Virus record (IMG/VR): IMGVR_UViG_3300025131_000514
Coordinates: 1-21,037 of that record
DNA length: 21,037 bases
Reading direction: 5' to 3' (one strand)
Origin: a virus
In this document: positions 6,474 to 14,790 of the stretch, one piece after another
Numbering within the stretch: position 1 is the stretch's first letter
How the letters are laid out: each line of letters opens with the position of its first letter
Position numbers and translations under genes: made by a program
Notes under the pieces: model-generated
Seen by the model: only the letters and a program-made list of their open reading frames with translations
Database searches by the model: none
What the model was told of the DNA's origin: nothing

Positions 6474-8194
6474 TGACAATGTTTAGCTCACAATGGTTTG
6501 CTAATGCGGACAGTGGATTTGACTCCACGCTAATTGGCAACTCTGTCTGGTTGGATGGGTCGTCGGATTATTTGGATCGTTCGACCAGCAGCTTCAGCAC
6601 TAATGAAGTGACGATGGCGTGTTGGTTTCAGATTTCTGCTCCAATGAGCAGCGGCGGAGAACAGTTACTAAGTATCGGAAATAACGCTAATTCCGGCGTT
6701 GGAAATTCCGGCGTTAAGTGGGAGAATGGTCTAGCTTATTTTTCAGCAGATGGATACGCGGTAAAATCTACCGCAAAGTTTAGAGATGATGGCTGGTATC
6801 ACATACTGGCCAGTTTTAAACTTGATGAAGCAACGGCAAGCAATAAAGGTAAGTTCTACGTTAACGGCGAAGAGATAACTAGCTTTTCGCTTGACCAGCG
6901 GAGTTATTGGGGAAGCAGTTTTAACAATACGTCTAAGGAACTTGTCGGTGCATTTGCAGCAAGTTATGGAAAAGTCTATATCGCACAGCCGGTCATGCTT
7001 GACGGCCAATCAATTCAAGGCGGCGATGTTTCGATATCTGATTTCGTAGATACACAGACTTTTGCGCCAAACGATGCACAAATTGTTCCTAAAGCTGATG
7101 CAGATATAGCTGCGCTCGCATCGTCTGCCGGTGGCAACAGTTTTTGCCTAGACTTTTCCGACAGTTCCGCACTCGGAAACGATATAAGCAGCAATAACAA
7201 TGATTTAACTGCAAACAGTATGAGCAGTGCAAATCAATCAGTGCATACGCCCAGTCTAGTCTTCCCCATTTTGAGTGGTGTAAACGGTCAATTAACAGAG
7301 GTGTCGAATCTGGAGTATGGCAACCGCTTGGCCGTTGGCAGCGCAAATTGGTATTCAGTTTTTGCAAGCAAATCTATGGGGAAAACCGGTAAATATTATT
7401 ACGAAACTCGTATTCACACCGATACTGGAGCGAACGGATTCCCGTCGTGCATTCACGATGCGGCGACTGCCAGCAAAAACTACAGCTACTATATTGGCTA
7501 TACGACCTCGTCGCACGGCTTGGGGTATGGGATGTACTCCGGGGACGGCTACTACTACACGAACGGAAGCAGCACCGCTATAACTGGTGCGGCGACGATG
7601 TCGGCGGGTGACATAATCATGTTGGCCGTTGATTTAGACAATAATAAAATTTGGTGGGGAGAAAACGGAACTTGGTACGACAGTGGCGCACCGGCATCGA
7701 ATACGGGTGGTATCTCAATTCAAGCTGATACTGAATATGTTTTTGGCACCTCAACGTCATCCAGTGAAGATTATTTTGTAAATTTTGGTGCGGACAGCAC
7801 GTTCGGAGGCGCGGAAACTGCGGGAGGAAACACCGACACAAACGGCGTTGGTGATTTCAAATACGCGGTGCCAAGCGGGTTCCAATGTCTGGCGTCTTCC
7901 AGCCAATCAACAGTGACTTTTTCAAATCCGGCAACAGGCTCATTTACGGGCAATGGAAGTACAAATGGGCCGTTCGTTTATTTGGGATTTCAGCCGTCAC
8001 CAAGCGATGCGTTGACGATTAATTCCAACGCCGTAACGTATGGCACTCACGTTAATTTATGCAACAACGGCTTCAAGGTTATCAGCAGCAGTTCGAGTTA
8101 TAATTCGACCGGGTCAAACAGCTATTCTCTGGTGACAGCAAATGCGTTGCAAATTAACGGCACGCTTCCGCCGTCGTATGCGGTGACAAATTAG
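6473..8194 (+). CDS. Receptor-binding-type protein with LamG and SPRY domains
   Basis: 573 residues; ATG 6473 overlaps the fibre stop, and an in-frame ATG at 6479 is an alternative. Residues 24-190 fit a concanavalin A-like (LamG) fold: VWLDGSSDYLDRS, VTMACWFQI, WYHILASFKLD, KFYVNGEEI and KVYIAQPVMLDG. Residues about 195-260 form a linker with LDFSDSSALGNDISSNNNDL. Residues 295-445 look like a B30.2/SPRY domain: GKYYYETRI, YYIGYTT, DGYYYTNGSS, IIMLAVDLDNNKIWWGENGT and YFVNFGAD. Residues 446-573 form a Ser/Asn-rich tail. Both folds bind glycans or proteins, so this is likely the host-recognition protein, attached to the fibre encoded upstream. It contains no catalytic residues of a depolymerase that I can identify. 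Confidence 0.7.
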   Translation: MTMFSSQWFANADSGFDSTLIGNSVWLDGSSDYLDRSTSSFSTNEVTMACWFQISAPMSSGGEQLLSIGNNANSGVGNSGVKWENGLAYFSADGYAVKSTAKFRDDGWYHILASFKLDEATASNKGKFYVNGEEITSFSLDQRSYWGSSFNNTSKELVGAFAASYGKVYIAQPVMLDGQSIQGGDVSISDFVDTQTFAPNDAQIVPKADADIAALASSAGGNSFCLDFSDSSALGNDISSNNNDLTANSMSSANQSVHTPSLVFPILSGVNGQLTEVSNLEYGNRLAVGSANWYSVFASKSMGKTGKYYYETRIHTDTGANGFPSCIHDAATASKNYSYYIGYTTSSHGLGYGMYSGDGYYYTNGSSTAITGAATMSAGDIIMLAVDLDNNKIWWGENGTWYDSGAPASNTGGISIQADTEYVFGTSTSSSEDYFVNFGADSTFGGAETAGGNTDTNGVGDFKYAVPSGFQCLASSSQSTVTFSNPATGSFTGNGSTNGPFVYLGFQPSPSDALTINSNAVTYGTHVNLCNNGFKVISSSSSYNSTGSNSYSLVTANALQINGTLPPSYAVTN

Positions 8195-8203
8195 GAGTTT
8201 GTT

Positions 8204-8776
8204 ATGTGGAAATATAACGGCAAAACGATCAATATTGGAAAACCTTGGGTTGATGATCACGGTATTCAACATCCGCCCAATTGGAACATTTGGTCGGCAG
8301 ATGAAAAAGCAGCGGCAGGATTGACCGAAGTTGTCGAAGAGACGCCGCCGGATAGTCGTCTATATGATTGGTTCATGGATTCGGACGGCAAAATAAATAA
8401 AACTGCCAGAAATTTAGACGATACCGATGCTGTAGATGGCGACGGGGATAAGATTAAAGACGAAGATGGTAATCAGGTAATAAACCCTGGCGTCAAATCG
8501 AACTTAAAAGAAGAAGTTAAAGTGCAACAGGGTGCTCTACTTGCTCAAACTGATTGGGCAATTGTACGCAAAGCTGATAATGGTACAGCTATACCAAGTA
8601 ATATCCAAGATTGGCGGGATGCTATTCGCGCTAAAGCAACGGAGATGGAAAATGCGATTGACGGTGCAGAGAATACAGATGCTGTAGCTGCACTGTTTGT
8701 GTCTTATACGGCTAACGAAGACGGTAGCGTAACAAAGTCTGGAATTCTTTACGATTGGCCTGAATTAGAAAGTTAA
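8204..8776 (+). CDS. Tail fibre assembly-like protein
   Basis: 190 residues with AGGAG at 8193-8197. The N-terminus (MWKYNGKTINIGKPWVDDHG, then HPPNWNIWSADEKAAAGL) resembles the start of small phage fibre-assembly or tail-completion proteins. A very acidic stretch, residues 72-90, contains DAVDGDGDKIKDEDGN, like a loop that could bind calcium. Residues 100-165 (LKEEVKVQQGALLAQTDWAI, then WRDAIRAKATEMENAI) match the helical C-terminal pattern of Tfa-like or DUF4376-type proteins as I remember them. Such proteins usually follow the fibre gene whose product they help fold, as here. It is either a chaperone or a small virion part; the sequence does not decide between them. Confidence 0.6.
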   Translation: MWKYNGKTINIGKPWVDDHGIQHPPNWNIWSADEKAAAGLTEVVEETPPDSRLYDWFMDSDGKINKTARNLDDTDAVDGDGDKIKDEDGNQVINPGVKSNLKEEVKVQQGALLAQTDWAIVRKADNGTAIPSNIQDWRDAIRAKATEMENAIDGAENTDAVAALFVSYTANEDGSVTKSGILYDWPELES

Positions 8777-8819
8777 GTGTGTGCAAATTTGTACAAAGAT
8801 TTAAAGGCGGGGCAGTACG

Positions 8820-8987
8820 GTGGCGACCACGATACGAGATGTTGAGGCAAAACTAAACACCCATGAAGCGGTGTGCGCGGAACGTTGGAAAGAGACCGTA
8901 GAACGTATTAAACGCCTTGAAATGATACTAATTGGGTCTGCTGGCGCAGTGATCCTCCTTATGGCGGGTATGCTTTGGAAGATATAA
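8820..8987 (+). CDS. Small holin-like membrane protein (XhlA-type)
   Basis: 55 residues. GTG 8820 is the only possible start after an in-frame stop at 8802-8804, and AAAGGCGGGG at 8803-8812 is a good ribosome site. Residues 1-33 are a charged helix (RDVEAKLNTHEAVCAERWKE then TVERIKRLE), predicted to coil. Residues 35-53 are one transmembrane segment (MILIGSAGAVILLMAGMLW). The protein ends KI. This layout, an amphipathic helix plus one C-terminal membrane helix, resembles XhlA-type holin-associated proteins. TAA is immediately followed by the ATG of the next gene. It may be a holin, an accessory membrane protein of lysis, or a membrane part of the injection apparatus. Confidence 0.65.
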   Translation: MATTIRDVEAKLNTHEAVCAERWKETVERIKRLEMILIGSAGAVILLMAGMLWKI

Positions 8988-11267
8988 ATGCCTCTGACAA
9001 AAGTTCAATTTAAGCCTGGTATCAACAGGGAAAGCACACGGTTCGCGGATTCCCAAGGCTGGTTCGACTCAAACCTCATACGTTTCCGAAAAGGGCGGCC
9101 AGAAAAGATTGGCGGCTGGGAACGGGTCAGTGGATCATCTGTTGTAGGCACTGTCCGGTCCTTAAAGTGTTGGGTCACTTTGGACGCGTTAAAACTTATG
9201 GGCGTAGGTACGACCTCTAAATTCTATTTAGAGAACGGCAACGCCTTCTACGACATTACGCCTATCCGAAGCACTGCAACGTTAGGCACCAACCCCTTTA
9301 CTTCAGGTAGTTCTGGGTCTGGTGTTATAACGGTGACCGCAGTAGGACATTCTGCTGTTGAAGGTGATTTTGTAACGTTTAGTGGGGCCACCGCTTTTGA
9401 TGGCTTGACCACGGCAGATCTTAATAAAGAGCAGGTTATAGCATCTATCGTCTCTGCGAATAGTTTTACGGTAGATACGGGAGGCTCTGCCTCATCTGGA
9501 TCAACAGCGGGAGGAGGTTCGGCTGTAATCGCCAACTACCAAATCCATATCGGTAAAGAGGAGGTACTCTCAGAGGCTGGTTTTGGGGCGGGGTTTTGGG
9601 GCGGTCAGACCCTGACATACAGCCAAACCACCTTGGACGGTGGCATAAACGACAGCGTAACGTCGATAGCACTGACATCTGCGTCTGATTTTGAAACGGC
9701 TTCTACAACGACATCTGCGGCAGTTGCTATCGTTGATACAACAATCAGTTTAGCAGATTCTTCTGGGATGCCTTCCAGAGGAACCGTCAAAATAGACAGC
9801 GAAAATATCGAATACAGAACCAACTCAGGAAACGTTCTTAGTGACATCACCAGAGGGGCTGATGGAACCACGACAGCAACTCATTCCAGTGGTGCGACGG
9901 TGACCTTCGTTGGTCTGATACAGGTTGACGACGAACTCATACAGTACACGGGAAAGTCCAGTAACACTTTGAATGCGGGTGTTGTTCGAGGTGCAAAAGG
10001 CACTAGCGCGGCGGCTCATGCCGATGGCGATATCGTCAAAGAAGCCAATGGGTTTTACGGATTTGGTGACGCCGTAGCCCCCTTTATAACTGGCCACCCC
10101 GCGCGCCTGTGGTCCCAAGACAACTGGGGCGAAGACGTAATAATGAATGTCCGAGACGATAACGTTTATTATTGGGACGCTACGTTAGGGCTGTCCACTA
10201 GGGCAACGGCTTTGAGCGCTCAAACAGGTGCGTCTGACGCACCCACTACGGCGCGTCAGGTGCTAGTATCAGACACGGACAGACACGTTATTTGTCTTGG
10301 AGCAAACACTCTTGGAACCACGGAACAGGATCTCTTATTGGTTCGCTGGTCAGACCAAGAAAGCGCTGTTGATTGGACGCCACAGGTAACGAACACGGCC
10401 GGCGACCAAAGGCTGTCTTCAGGTTCGGAAATAATCACAGGAATCGAAACCCGACAGCAAATTTTGATTTGGACAGATTCGTCCTTGTACGGCATGAGAT
10501 TCGTTGGACCGCCGTTTACGTTCTCATTTAACCTTTTAGCCAACAATATATCTATCATTTCCCCAAATGCCGCTACGGCAATTGGGGACCGCGTTTTTTG
10601 GATGGACAAAGAAAACTTCTTCGTGTTTACGGGTCAAATACAAACTATTCCCTGTACCGTGTTACGGTATGTGTTTGACGACCTAAACTACGACAAGACT
10701 CTTAAATTTTTTGCTGGCGCAAATCGAATGTTTAACGAAGTCTTCTGGTTTTATTGTTCTTCCAGTAGTGACGATGTCGATAGGTACGTTAAATACAACT
10801 ACCAAGACAACACCTGGGACATTGGTTCGTTGGCCCGGACGGCATGGGTTGATTTTGGGCTACACTCTAAGCCTCGAGCCGCGGGCGTTTCGGACAGTTT
10901 GAACTACATTTACTCTCACGAAACGGGGACCACGGACGACGGAGCGGCGATGTCCCCGTTTATTGAGTCTTCTGTGTTTGCGTTAGGGGACGGAGAACAG
11001 TTTTCGTTTATCAGTAGGTTAATACCTGATGCGGACATTTCCAGTTCAGATTCGGACACCACGATAGATTACGTGCTGAAGACAAGAGATTATCCCGGAA
11101 ACAGTCTAACAACGAACTCCACGAGCTCTATTAAAAGTTCTACGGAACAGGCTTTTCTACGGTCAAGGGCGCGATCTGCGGTGCTGCGAGTTCAGAGCAG
11201 CGCGACTGACGTTCAATGGACCTTGGGCGATGTTCGGTTGGATATCCGACCTGATGGTAGGCGCTAA
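8988..11267 (+). CDS. P22 gp10-like tail hub / packaged-DNA stabilisation protein
   Basis: 759 residues; ATG abuts the preceding TAA and GGAAG lies at 8977-8981. Residues 1-100 have the pattern I recall for this family in marine phages: VQFKPGINRESTRFADSQGW, then IRFRKGRPEKIGGWE, then YLENGNAFYDITPIR. Residues 105-180 are an inserted FCCH-like beta module. Residues 266-305 and 310-350 are two related units ending RGADGTTTATHSSGATV and RGAKGTSAAAHADGDIV. From about 375 the propeller-like body resumes (VIMNVRDDNVYYWD, then LLVRWSDQESAVDWTP, then FSFNLLANNISIISPNA). P22 gp10 plugs the tail and holds the needle; a similar role is inferred here, together with the gp4-like protein. Confidence 0.7.
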   Translation: MPLTKVQFKPGINRESTRFADSQGWFDSNLIRFRKGRPEKIGGWERVSGSSVVGTVRSLKCWVTLDALKLMGVGTTSKFYLENGNAFYDITPIRSTATLGTNPFTSGSSGSGVITVTAVGHSAVEGDFVTFSGATAFDGLTTADLNKEQVIASIVSANSFTVDTGGSASSGSTAGGGSAVIANYQIHIGKEEVLSEAGFGAGFWGGQTLTYSQTTLDGGINDSVTSIALTSASDFETASTTTSAAVAIVDTTISLADSSGMPSRGTVKIDSENIEYRTNSGNVLSDITRGADGTTTATHSSGATVTFVGLIQVDDELIQYTGKSSNTLNAGVVRGAKGTSAAAHADGDIVKEANGFYGFGDAVAPFITGHPARLWSQDNWGEDVIMNVRDDNVYYWDATLGLSTRATALSAQTGASDAPTTARQVLVSDTDRHVICLGANTLGTTEQDLLLVRWSDQESAVDWTPQVTNTAGDQRLSSGSEIITGIETRQQILIWTDSSLYGMRFVGPPFTFSFNLLANNISIISPNAATAIGDRVFWMDKENFFVFTGQIQTIPCTVLRYVFDDLNYDKTLKFFAGANRMFNEVFWFYCSSSSDDVDRYVKYNYQDNTWDIGSLARTAWVDFGLHSKPRAAGVSDSLNYIYSHETGTTDDGAAMSPFIESSVFALGDGEQFSFISRLIPDADISSSDSDTTIDYVLKTRDYPGNSLTTNSTSSIKSSTEQAFLRSRARSAVLRVQSSATDVQWTLGDVRLDIRPDGRR

Positions 11268-11434
11268 TGGCTAAATTGCTCGAAGTATCGCTTCCATTGC
11301 TGCCGCAGCAATATGACGCAGAACTAATGATTCAAGTTGTCAGTGATATAGAAACCGCGTTGACCAGAACCGAAATTCCTGCGGTTATTAGTGGGCAGGA
11401 TGACACGAACGGTTTGAACTGGTTCATGAACTAA
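11267..11434 (+). CDS. Small conserved phage protein, 55 residues
   Basis: The frame opens at ATG 11267, sharing an A with the stop of the gp10-like gene, and closes at TAA 11432-11434, which overlaps the ATG of the next gene. The product is acidic: MAKLLEVSLPLLPQQYDAEL at the start and ISGQDDTNGLNWFMN at the end. A small protein ending in DDTNxLNWFM is, from memory, a recurrent companion of gp10-like genes in marine phages. No membrane segment is predicted. Coupling at both ends makes it a genuine gene despite its size. Function unknown. Confidence 0.65.
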   Translation: MAKLLEVSLPLLPQQYDAELMIQVVSDIETALTRTEIPAVISGQDDTNGLNWFMN

Positions 11435-11754
11435 TGGCTTCTGCGTATAAAAACATTCTTACGACGGTTGGGTCTACGGGAGACGTGACGATCTACACGT
11501 GTCCTTCGGCCACAACGGCCATTGTCAAAGATTTAAACTTGTACAATAGTCATTCTGGTACAATAGTGGTATTGTTGAAGATAACTGATAGTTCAGCTTC
11601 AGCAACGGTCACGCTTCAGAAAGACAGCATAGCAACGACCGCAGACGTGTCCCACACAGGACCCTTTGTCTTGGAGACAGGAGACACGCTCCTTCTTAAT
11701 TGTGACACGGCGTCAAAGATTATGGCGTTTGCAAACGTTTTGGAGCTTACGTGA
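11434..11754 (+). CDS. Small beta-rich virion protein, unknown function
   Basis: 106 residues, TAATG-coupled to the gene before it. The sequence reads as an Ig- or jelly-roll-like beta protein: YKNILTTVGSTGDVTIYTCP, AIVKDLNLYNSHSGTIVVLL, then ATVTLQKDSI, then FVLETGDTLLLN and a final AFANVLEL strand. The pattern (strand, CPxxTTAIVKDLNLYN, strand) is one I recall from small phage proteins placed between the tail hub and the ejection proteins. It has no catalytic or membrane features. It may decorate the tail or a fibre. The end of the gene overlaps the start of the next by one to four bases. Confidence 0.6.
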   Translation: MASAYKNILTTVGSTGDVTIYTCPSATTAIVKDLNLYNSHSGTIVVLLKITDSSASATVTLQKDSIATTADVSHTGPFVLETGDTLLLNCDTASKIMAFANVLELT

Positions 11755-13514
11755 TGTTGTCTACTCCTAAATATGCTGGGGAACCTTCTGTCGAAGCATT
11801 GGCTTCTGGGTTAGCCACGTTGGGTCGCTACGGCGATGAATACATGGTTCATGCGGCCGAAGGCGAAACGGTTATTCCCAAGGAGGTTTTGGACAGCAAC
11901 CCGCAGTTAAAGCGGGACCTTTTCCGCCAGATGATGATGATGGGGATTGAGGACCCCAATCGTTACGTTGTTGGTAGTAACCTTAATTCGATTAACCCGG
12001 TTACGGGTCAACCAGAGTTTTTCTTTAAAAAGATTTTTAAGGCGGTAAAGAAGGTATTTAAGAAGGCGCTTCCTATTATTGCGCCAATTGTCGGCAACAT
12101 GATTGCGCCGGGTATTGGCGGAATTGTTGCGTCTGGTCTTGTCACCAAACTTCAGGGCGGTTCTTGGGGAGATGCTCTGAAGTCAGCGGGCATCTCGTGG
12201 GCCACCCAAGGGCTCATGGGCGGTATTGGCGGTGCCATGAGTCCTACGGGTACTTTCATGGGCGGCTTGCAGCAAGGCCTTACAACACCGTTCACGGCCG
12301 CAAGTAATCTGTTCAGCAGCGGGCCTCTTAATCCGTTACAACAAGGTATTTTTGGATCGGCCAAATCCTTGGCTGGCGCTGGGATGTTCGGCAAGACCTT
12401 GACGCCTCGATATAATCCCGATGCTTTAGCCGGAACCGGATTGGGTGGTTTAAATCCTTCAGGCAGTGTTGGTACTGCCACAGGAACCGCAGGACAAACT
12501 GTTGTACAACCGGGTAGTGTTGTACAGACAAGTCCTGTTTCTGACTTTCTGGATCCAGCTGATTTAGGAAGTGATTATGGAACAATAGCGCAGGATCCGT
12601 TCATGAACATGACGGCAGAGGCGCAAGCGGCTACAAATCCGACCCAATTTATGACCGCAGAAGAACTCTATAAGAGAGCGGCAGCGGCACCTGTGCCAGC
12701 AGCACCAACAGCACCAACAACGACAACTGGGGCAGACCTTTCACCACCAGCCGCGGAAAACACAGGTATCGCTAATTCAAGATTGCAACCTGAAGGAGAT
12801 TTAAGCGTATTAGATCGGGCTAAACAATACACGCCTTGGGCTAAACCAGAATACACGGTTGGAGATACAACACTTTATGGTGACGCGGCTATACTTCAAT
12901 CACAACAGGACAGTATATCCAATGCCCAAAAACTTCTCCGACAGGCTAATGTCCAAGAAGGAAGCGACCTTTGGAATTCAAGGATAAAAGAAGCCATGGA
13001 GGTCGGGAAAAGTAACGCAATGCCTGGTATCGTTCAAAAATACGGTGGTGCTGCCGCGCTTGGCCTAGGGGCAGCTTATCTTGGCGGAGCTTTTGATTAT
13101 GCAGAAGAAGAGGAAGAGCTTCGCAATAAAAACCTTAGTGCAGCAAGTGAAGAAATGGAGGCCTACGACAAGTGGAAAAGAATTTCCGATAAAAACTCCC
13201 CGGAGGCTCAAGATCTTTACTTTAAATGGCACGGTCAGCCTACCCGGACACGTTCTCAATTTGAATACCTGACCGGGGGCAAGTCTGCCAGACCTGATTG
13301 GATGTTTGTACCGGAACTGCCCGGTAGATATGACATGGGCGGTGAAGTTATCGGCCCTGGCACGGGGACCTCGGACAGCATCCCGGCGCGGCTTTCGGAC
13401 GGCGAGTTCGTCATGACCGCAGAAGCCGTGCGGAACGCTGGCGGAGGAGATCGAAACCTTGGAGCGGCTCGAATGTATGACATGATGCGCCGATTTGAAG
13501 GAGGAACAGCGTAA
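11754..13514 (+). CDS. Internal virion / ejection protein with membrane-active segment
   Basis: 586 residues from ATG 11754, which overlaps the previous TGA; GTG 11751 is the alternative, one residue longer. Near residues 28-60 is EYMVHAAEGETVIPKEVLDS. Residues 90-108 are strongly cationic and amphipathic (FFKKIFKAVKKVFKKALP), followed by a hydrophobic Gly-rich stretch to about 130 (IIAPIVGNMIAPGIGGIVAS) and a further Gly-rich stretch. The middle is Pro/Ala/Thr-rich. A second hydrophobic stretch lies near 433-448 (AALGLGAAYLGGAF), before a charged helix. The C-terminus has TGTSDSIPARLSDGEFVMTA, a motif common near the end of tape-measure and internal virion proteins. Likely released into the envelope during DNA delivery. 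No muralytic motif is visible. Confidence 0.65.
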   Translation: MLSTPKYAGEPSVEALASGLATLGRYGDEYMVHAAEGETVIPKEVLDSNPQLKRDLFRQMMMMGIEDPNRYVVGSNLNSINPVTGQPEFFFKKIFKAVKKVFKKALPIIAPIVGNMIAPGIGGIVASGLVTKLQGGSWGDALKSAGISWATQGLMGGIGGAMSPTGTFMGGLQQGLTTPFTAASNLFSSGPLNPLQQGIFGSAKSLAGAGMFGKTLTPRYNPDALAGTGLGGLNPSGSVGTATGTAGQTVVQPGSVVQTSPVSDFLDPADLGSDYGTIAQDPFMNMTAEAQAATNPTQFMTAEELYKRAAAAPVPAAPTAPTTTTGADLSPPAAENTGIANSRLQPEGDLSVLDRAKQYTPWAKPEYTVGDTTLYGDAAILQSQQDSISNAQKLLRQANVQEGSDLWNSRIKEAMEVGKSNAMPGIVQKYGGAAALGLGAAYLGGAFDYAEEEEELRNKNLSAASEEMEAYDKWKRISDKNSPEAQDLYFKWHGQPTRTRSQFEYLTGGKSARPDWMFVPELPGRYDMGGEVIGPGTGTSDSIPARLSDGEFVMTAEAVRNAGGGDRNLGAARMYDMMRRFEGGTA

Positions 13515-14788
13515 TGTCTACTACAACACAAGAACAGATACTACGGCAAGCTCCGTTCATTGAAGCGCAACAAAAGGACCTTCTAGATTTAGCCGCAGGT
13601 GTAAGGGACGTTCAAATTACGCAGCCCGAACAGCAAATTGCGGGTCTTGATCCTCTGACCCAAACTGCTCAAAAAGTTGGTGAGGGTTTGGGGCAATTTC
13701 AACCGCTTTTGCAACAGGGACAGGGGACGGTTGGGACAGGTCTTGCAACACTTCAGGGGTTGGGCCAAGACGTTGGACGAACATTTACCGCAGGTCAAGG
13801 AACCGTCGCTGGCGCCATAGAGGGTCTTGGCGCGGGTCCTGCTGGCACACAAAATCTCACACAGGCCGGACAGGCTTTTGGAGCCTCGGCGGGTCAGTTT
13901 GCTCCGGGTCAAGGGTACACCGCTGAAGGTTTTGATCCAGCCACCATATCCAGATTTCAAAATCCTTTTGAACAACAGGCTGTTCAACAGGCGTTGGCGG
14001 ATATCCGCAGGGAAGGGGAGATAGCGGCGAACCAACAAGCGGCAGCAGCAACTCAAACGGGCGCTTTTGGTGGTTCCAGAGATGTTTTGGCGCGCGGCGA
14101 ACTTGCCCGAAACGTTCTCGAACAACAAGCACGCACGGCCGCAGGTATGCGTCAGGCGGGTTTTCAAAGTGCCGCTCAACAAGCGCAGGCAGCTTTTGAG
14201 GCCCAACAACGCCGCGCACAGGCAGAGTCCCAGTTTGGAACCCAAACGGGGCAATCAGCTTTTGAGGCGGCTCGGCAACGTGCCTTACAGCGAGGTCAGG
14301 GGTTGACCGGCCTTGGACAAGCTCAGACAGGTCTTCAAACAGGGTTCGCCCAAACACAAGCGGGACTTGGCGCCCAATTATCAGGACTCGGCGCCCAACA
14401 GGCGCAGGAAGCGGCCCGTTTGGGTCTAGGCATTGGATCGTTGGGAACTACGCAGGCGAATATAGCCAATCTGGGTCAAGGTATGCTGGGCCAACAGGCG
14501 CAGATACAGTCGCAACTGGGCGCAATTGGTCAGCAGACACAGCAGAGGCAGTTTGACGCGGATTATCAAAGGGCATTGCGTCAGGCTTATGAGCCATATC
14601 AACGGTTTGGTTGGATGTCAGACATTCTGAAACCGACCATTGGCACCGCTCAATCGACATTGTCCGCGGCGACAGCACCTTCGCCATCAGGATTCTCGCA
14701 ACTTGTCGGAGCGGGCATTGCGGGCCTAGGCCTTAATCAGGCTTTAGGCAATCCGTTGGGCAGCGTCTTTGGAAGTAGGGCGGGATAA
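13514..14788 (+). CDS. Gln/Ala/Gly-rich internal virion protein
   Basis: 424 residues, TAATG-coupled to the gene before it, with AAGGAGGA at 13497-13504. Composition is extreme: long helical runs of Gln, Ala and Gly (EQQARTAAGMRQAG, then AAQQAQAAFEAQQRRAQAES, then GLGAQLSGLGAQQAQEAARL), probably a long coiled or amphipathic helix bundle. A conserved-looking segment near residues 360-375 reads AYEPYQRFGWMSDILKP. The C-terminus (FSQLVGAGIAGLGLNQALG) is mildly hydrophobic. Size, composition and place among large internal proteins resemble the small ejection proteins of podoviruses (P22 gp7/gp20 or T7 gp14 in role, not in proven homology). It probably leaves the capsid with the DNA. Confidence 0.6.
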   Translation: MSTTTQEQILRQAPFIEAQQKDLLDLAAGVRDVQITQPEQQIAGLDPLTQTAQKVGEGLGQFQPLLQQGQGTVGTGLATLQGLGQDVGRTFTAGQGTVAGAIEGLGAGPAGTQNLTQAGQAFGASAGQFAPGQGYTAEGFDPATISRFQNPFEQQAVQQALADIRREGEIAANQQAAAATQTGAFGGSRDVLARGELARNVLEQQARTAAGMRQAGFQSAAQQAQAAFEAQQRRAQAESQFGTQTGQSAFEAARQRALQRGQGLTGLGQAQTGLQTGFAQTQAGLGAQLSGLGAQQAQEAARLGLGIGSLGTTQANIANLGQGMLGQQAQIQSQLGAIGQQTQQRQFDADYQRALRQAYEPYQRFGWMSDILKPTIGTAQSTLSAATAPSPSGFSQLVGAGIAGLGLNQALGNPLGSVFGSRAG

Positions 14789-14790
14789 TC

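Noticed and set aside
8788-8797. Perfect palindrome TTTGTACAAA between two genes
   Set aside because: Ten bases, no extension of the pairing and no T-run; such a palindrome is expected by chance in 21 kb.
9579-9604. G-rich run that could form a quadruplex
   Set aside because: The G tracts (GGGGCGGGG then TTTTGGGGCGG) are explained by codons for FGAGFWGG inside the gp10-like gene, and only three long tracts are present.
13589-14357. Long - strand open frames opposite the Gln-rich protein (13589-14254 and 13857-14357)
   Set aside because: The + strand gene has a strong ribosome site and coupled ends, and its biased Gln/Ala/Gly codons leave few stops on the other strand. No ribosome site or sensible protein is seen on the - strand.
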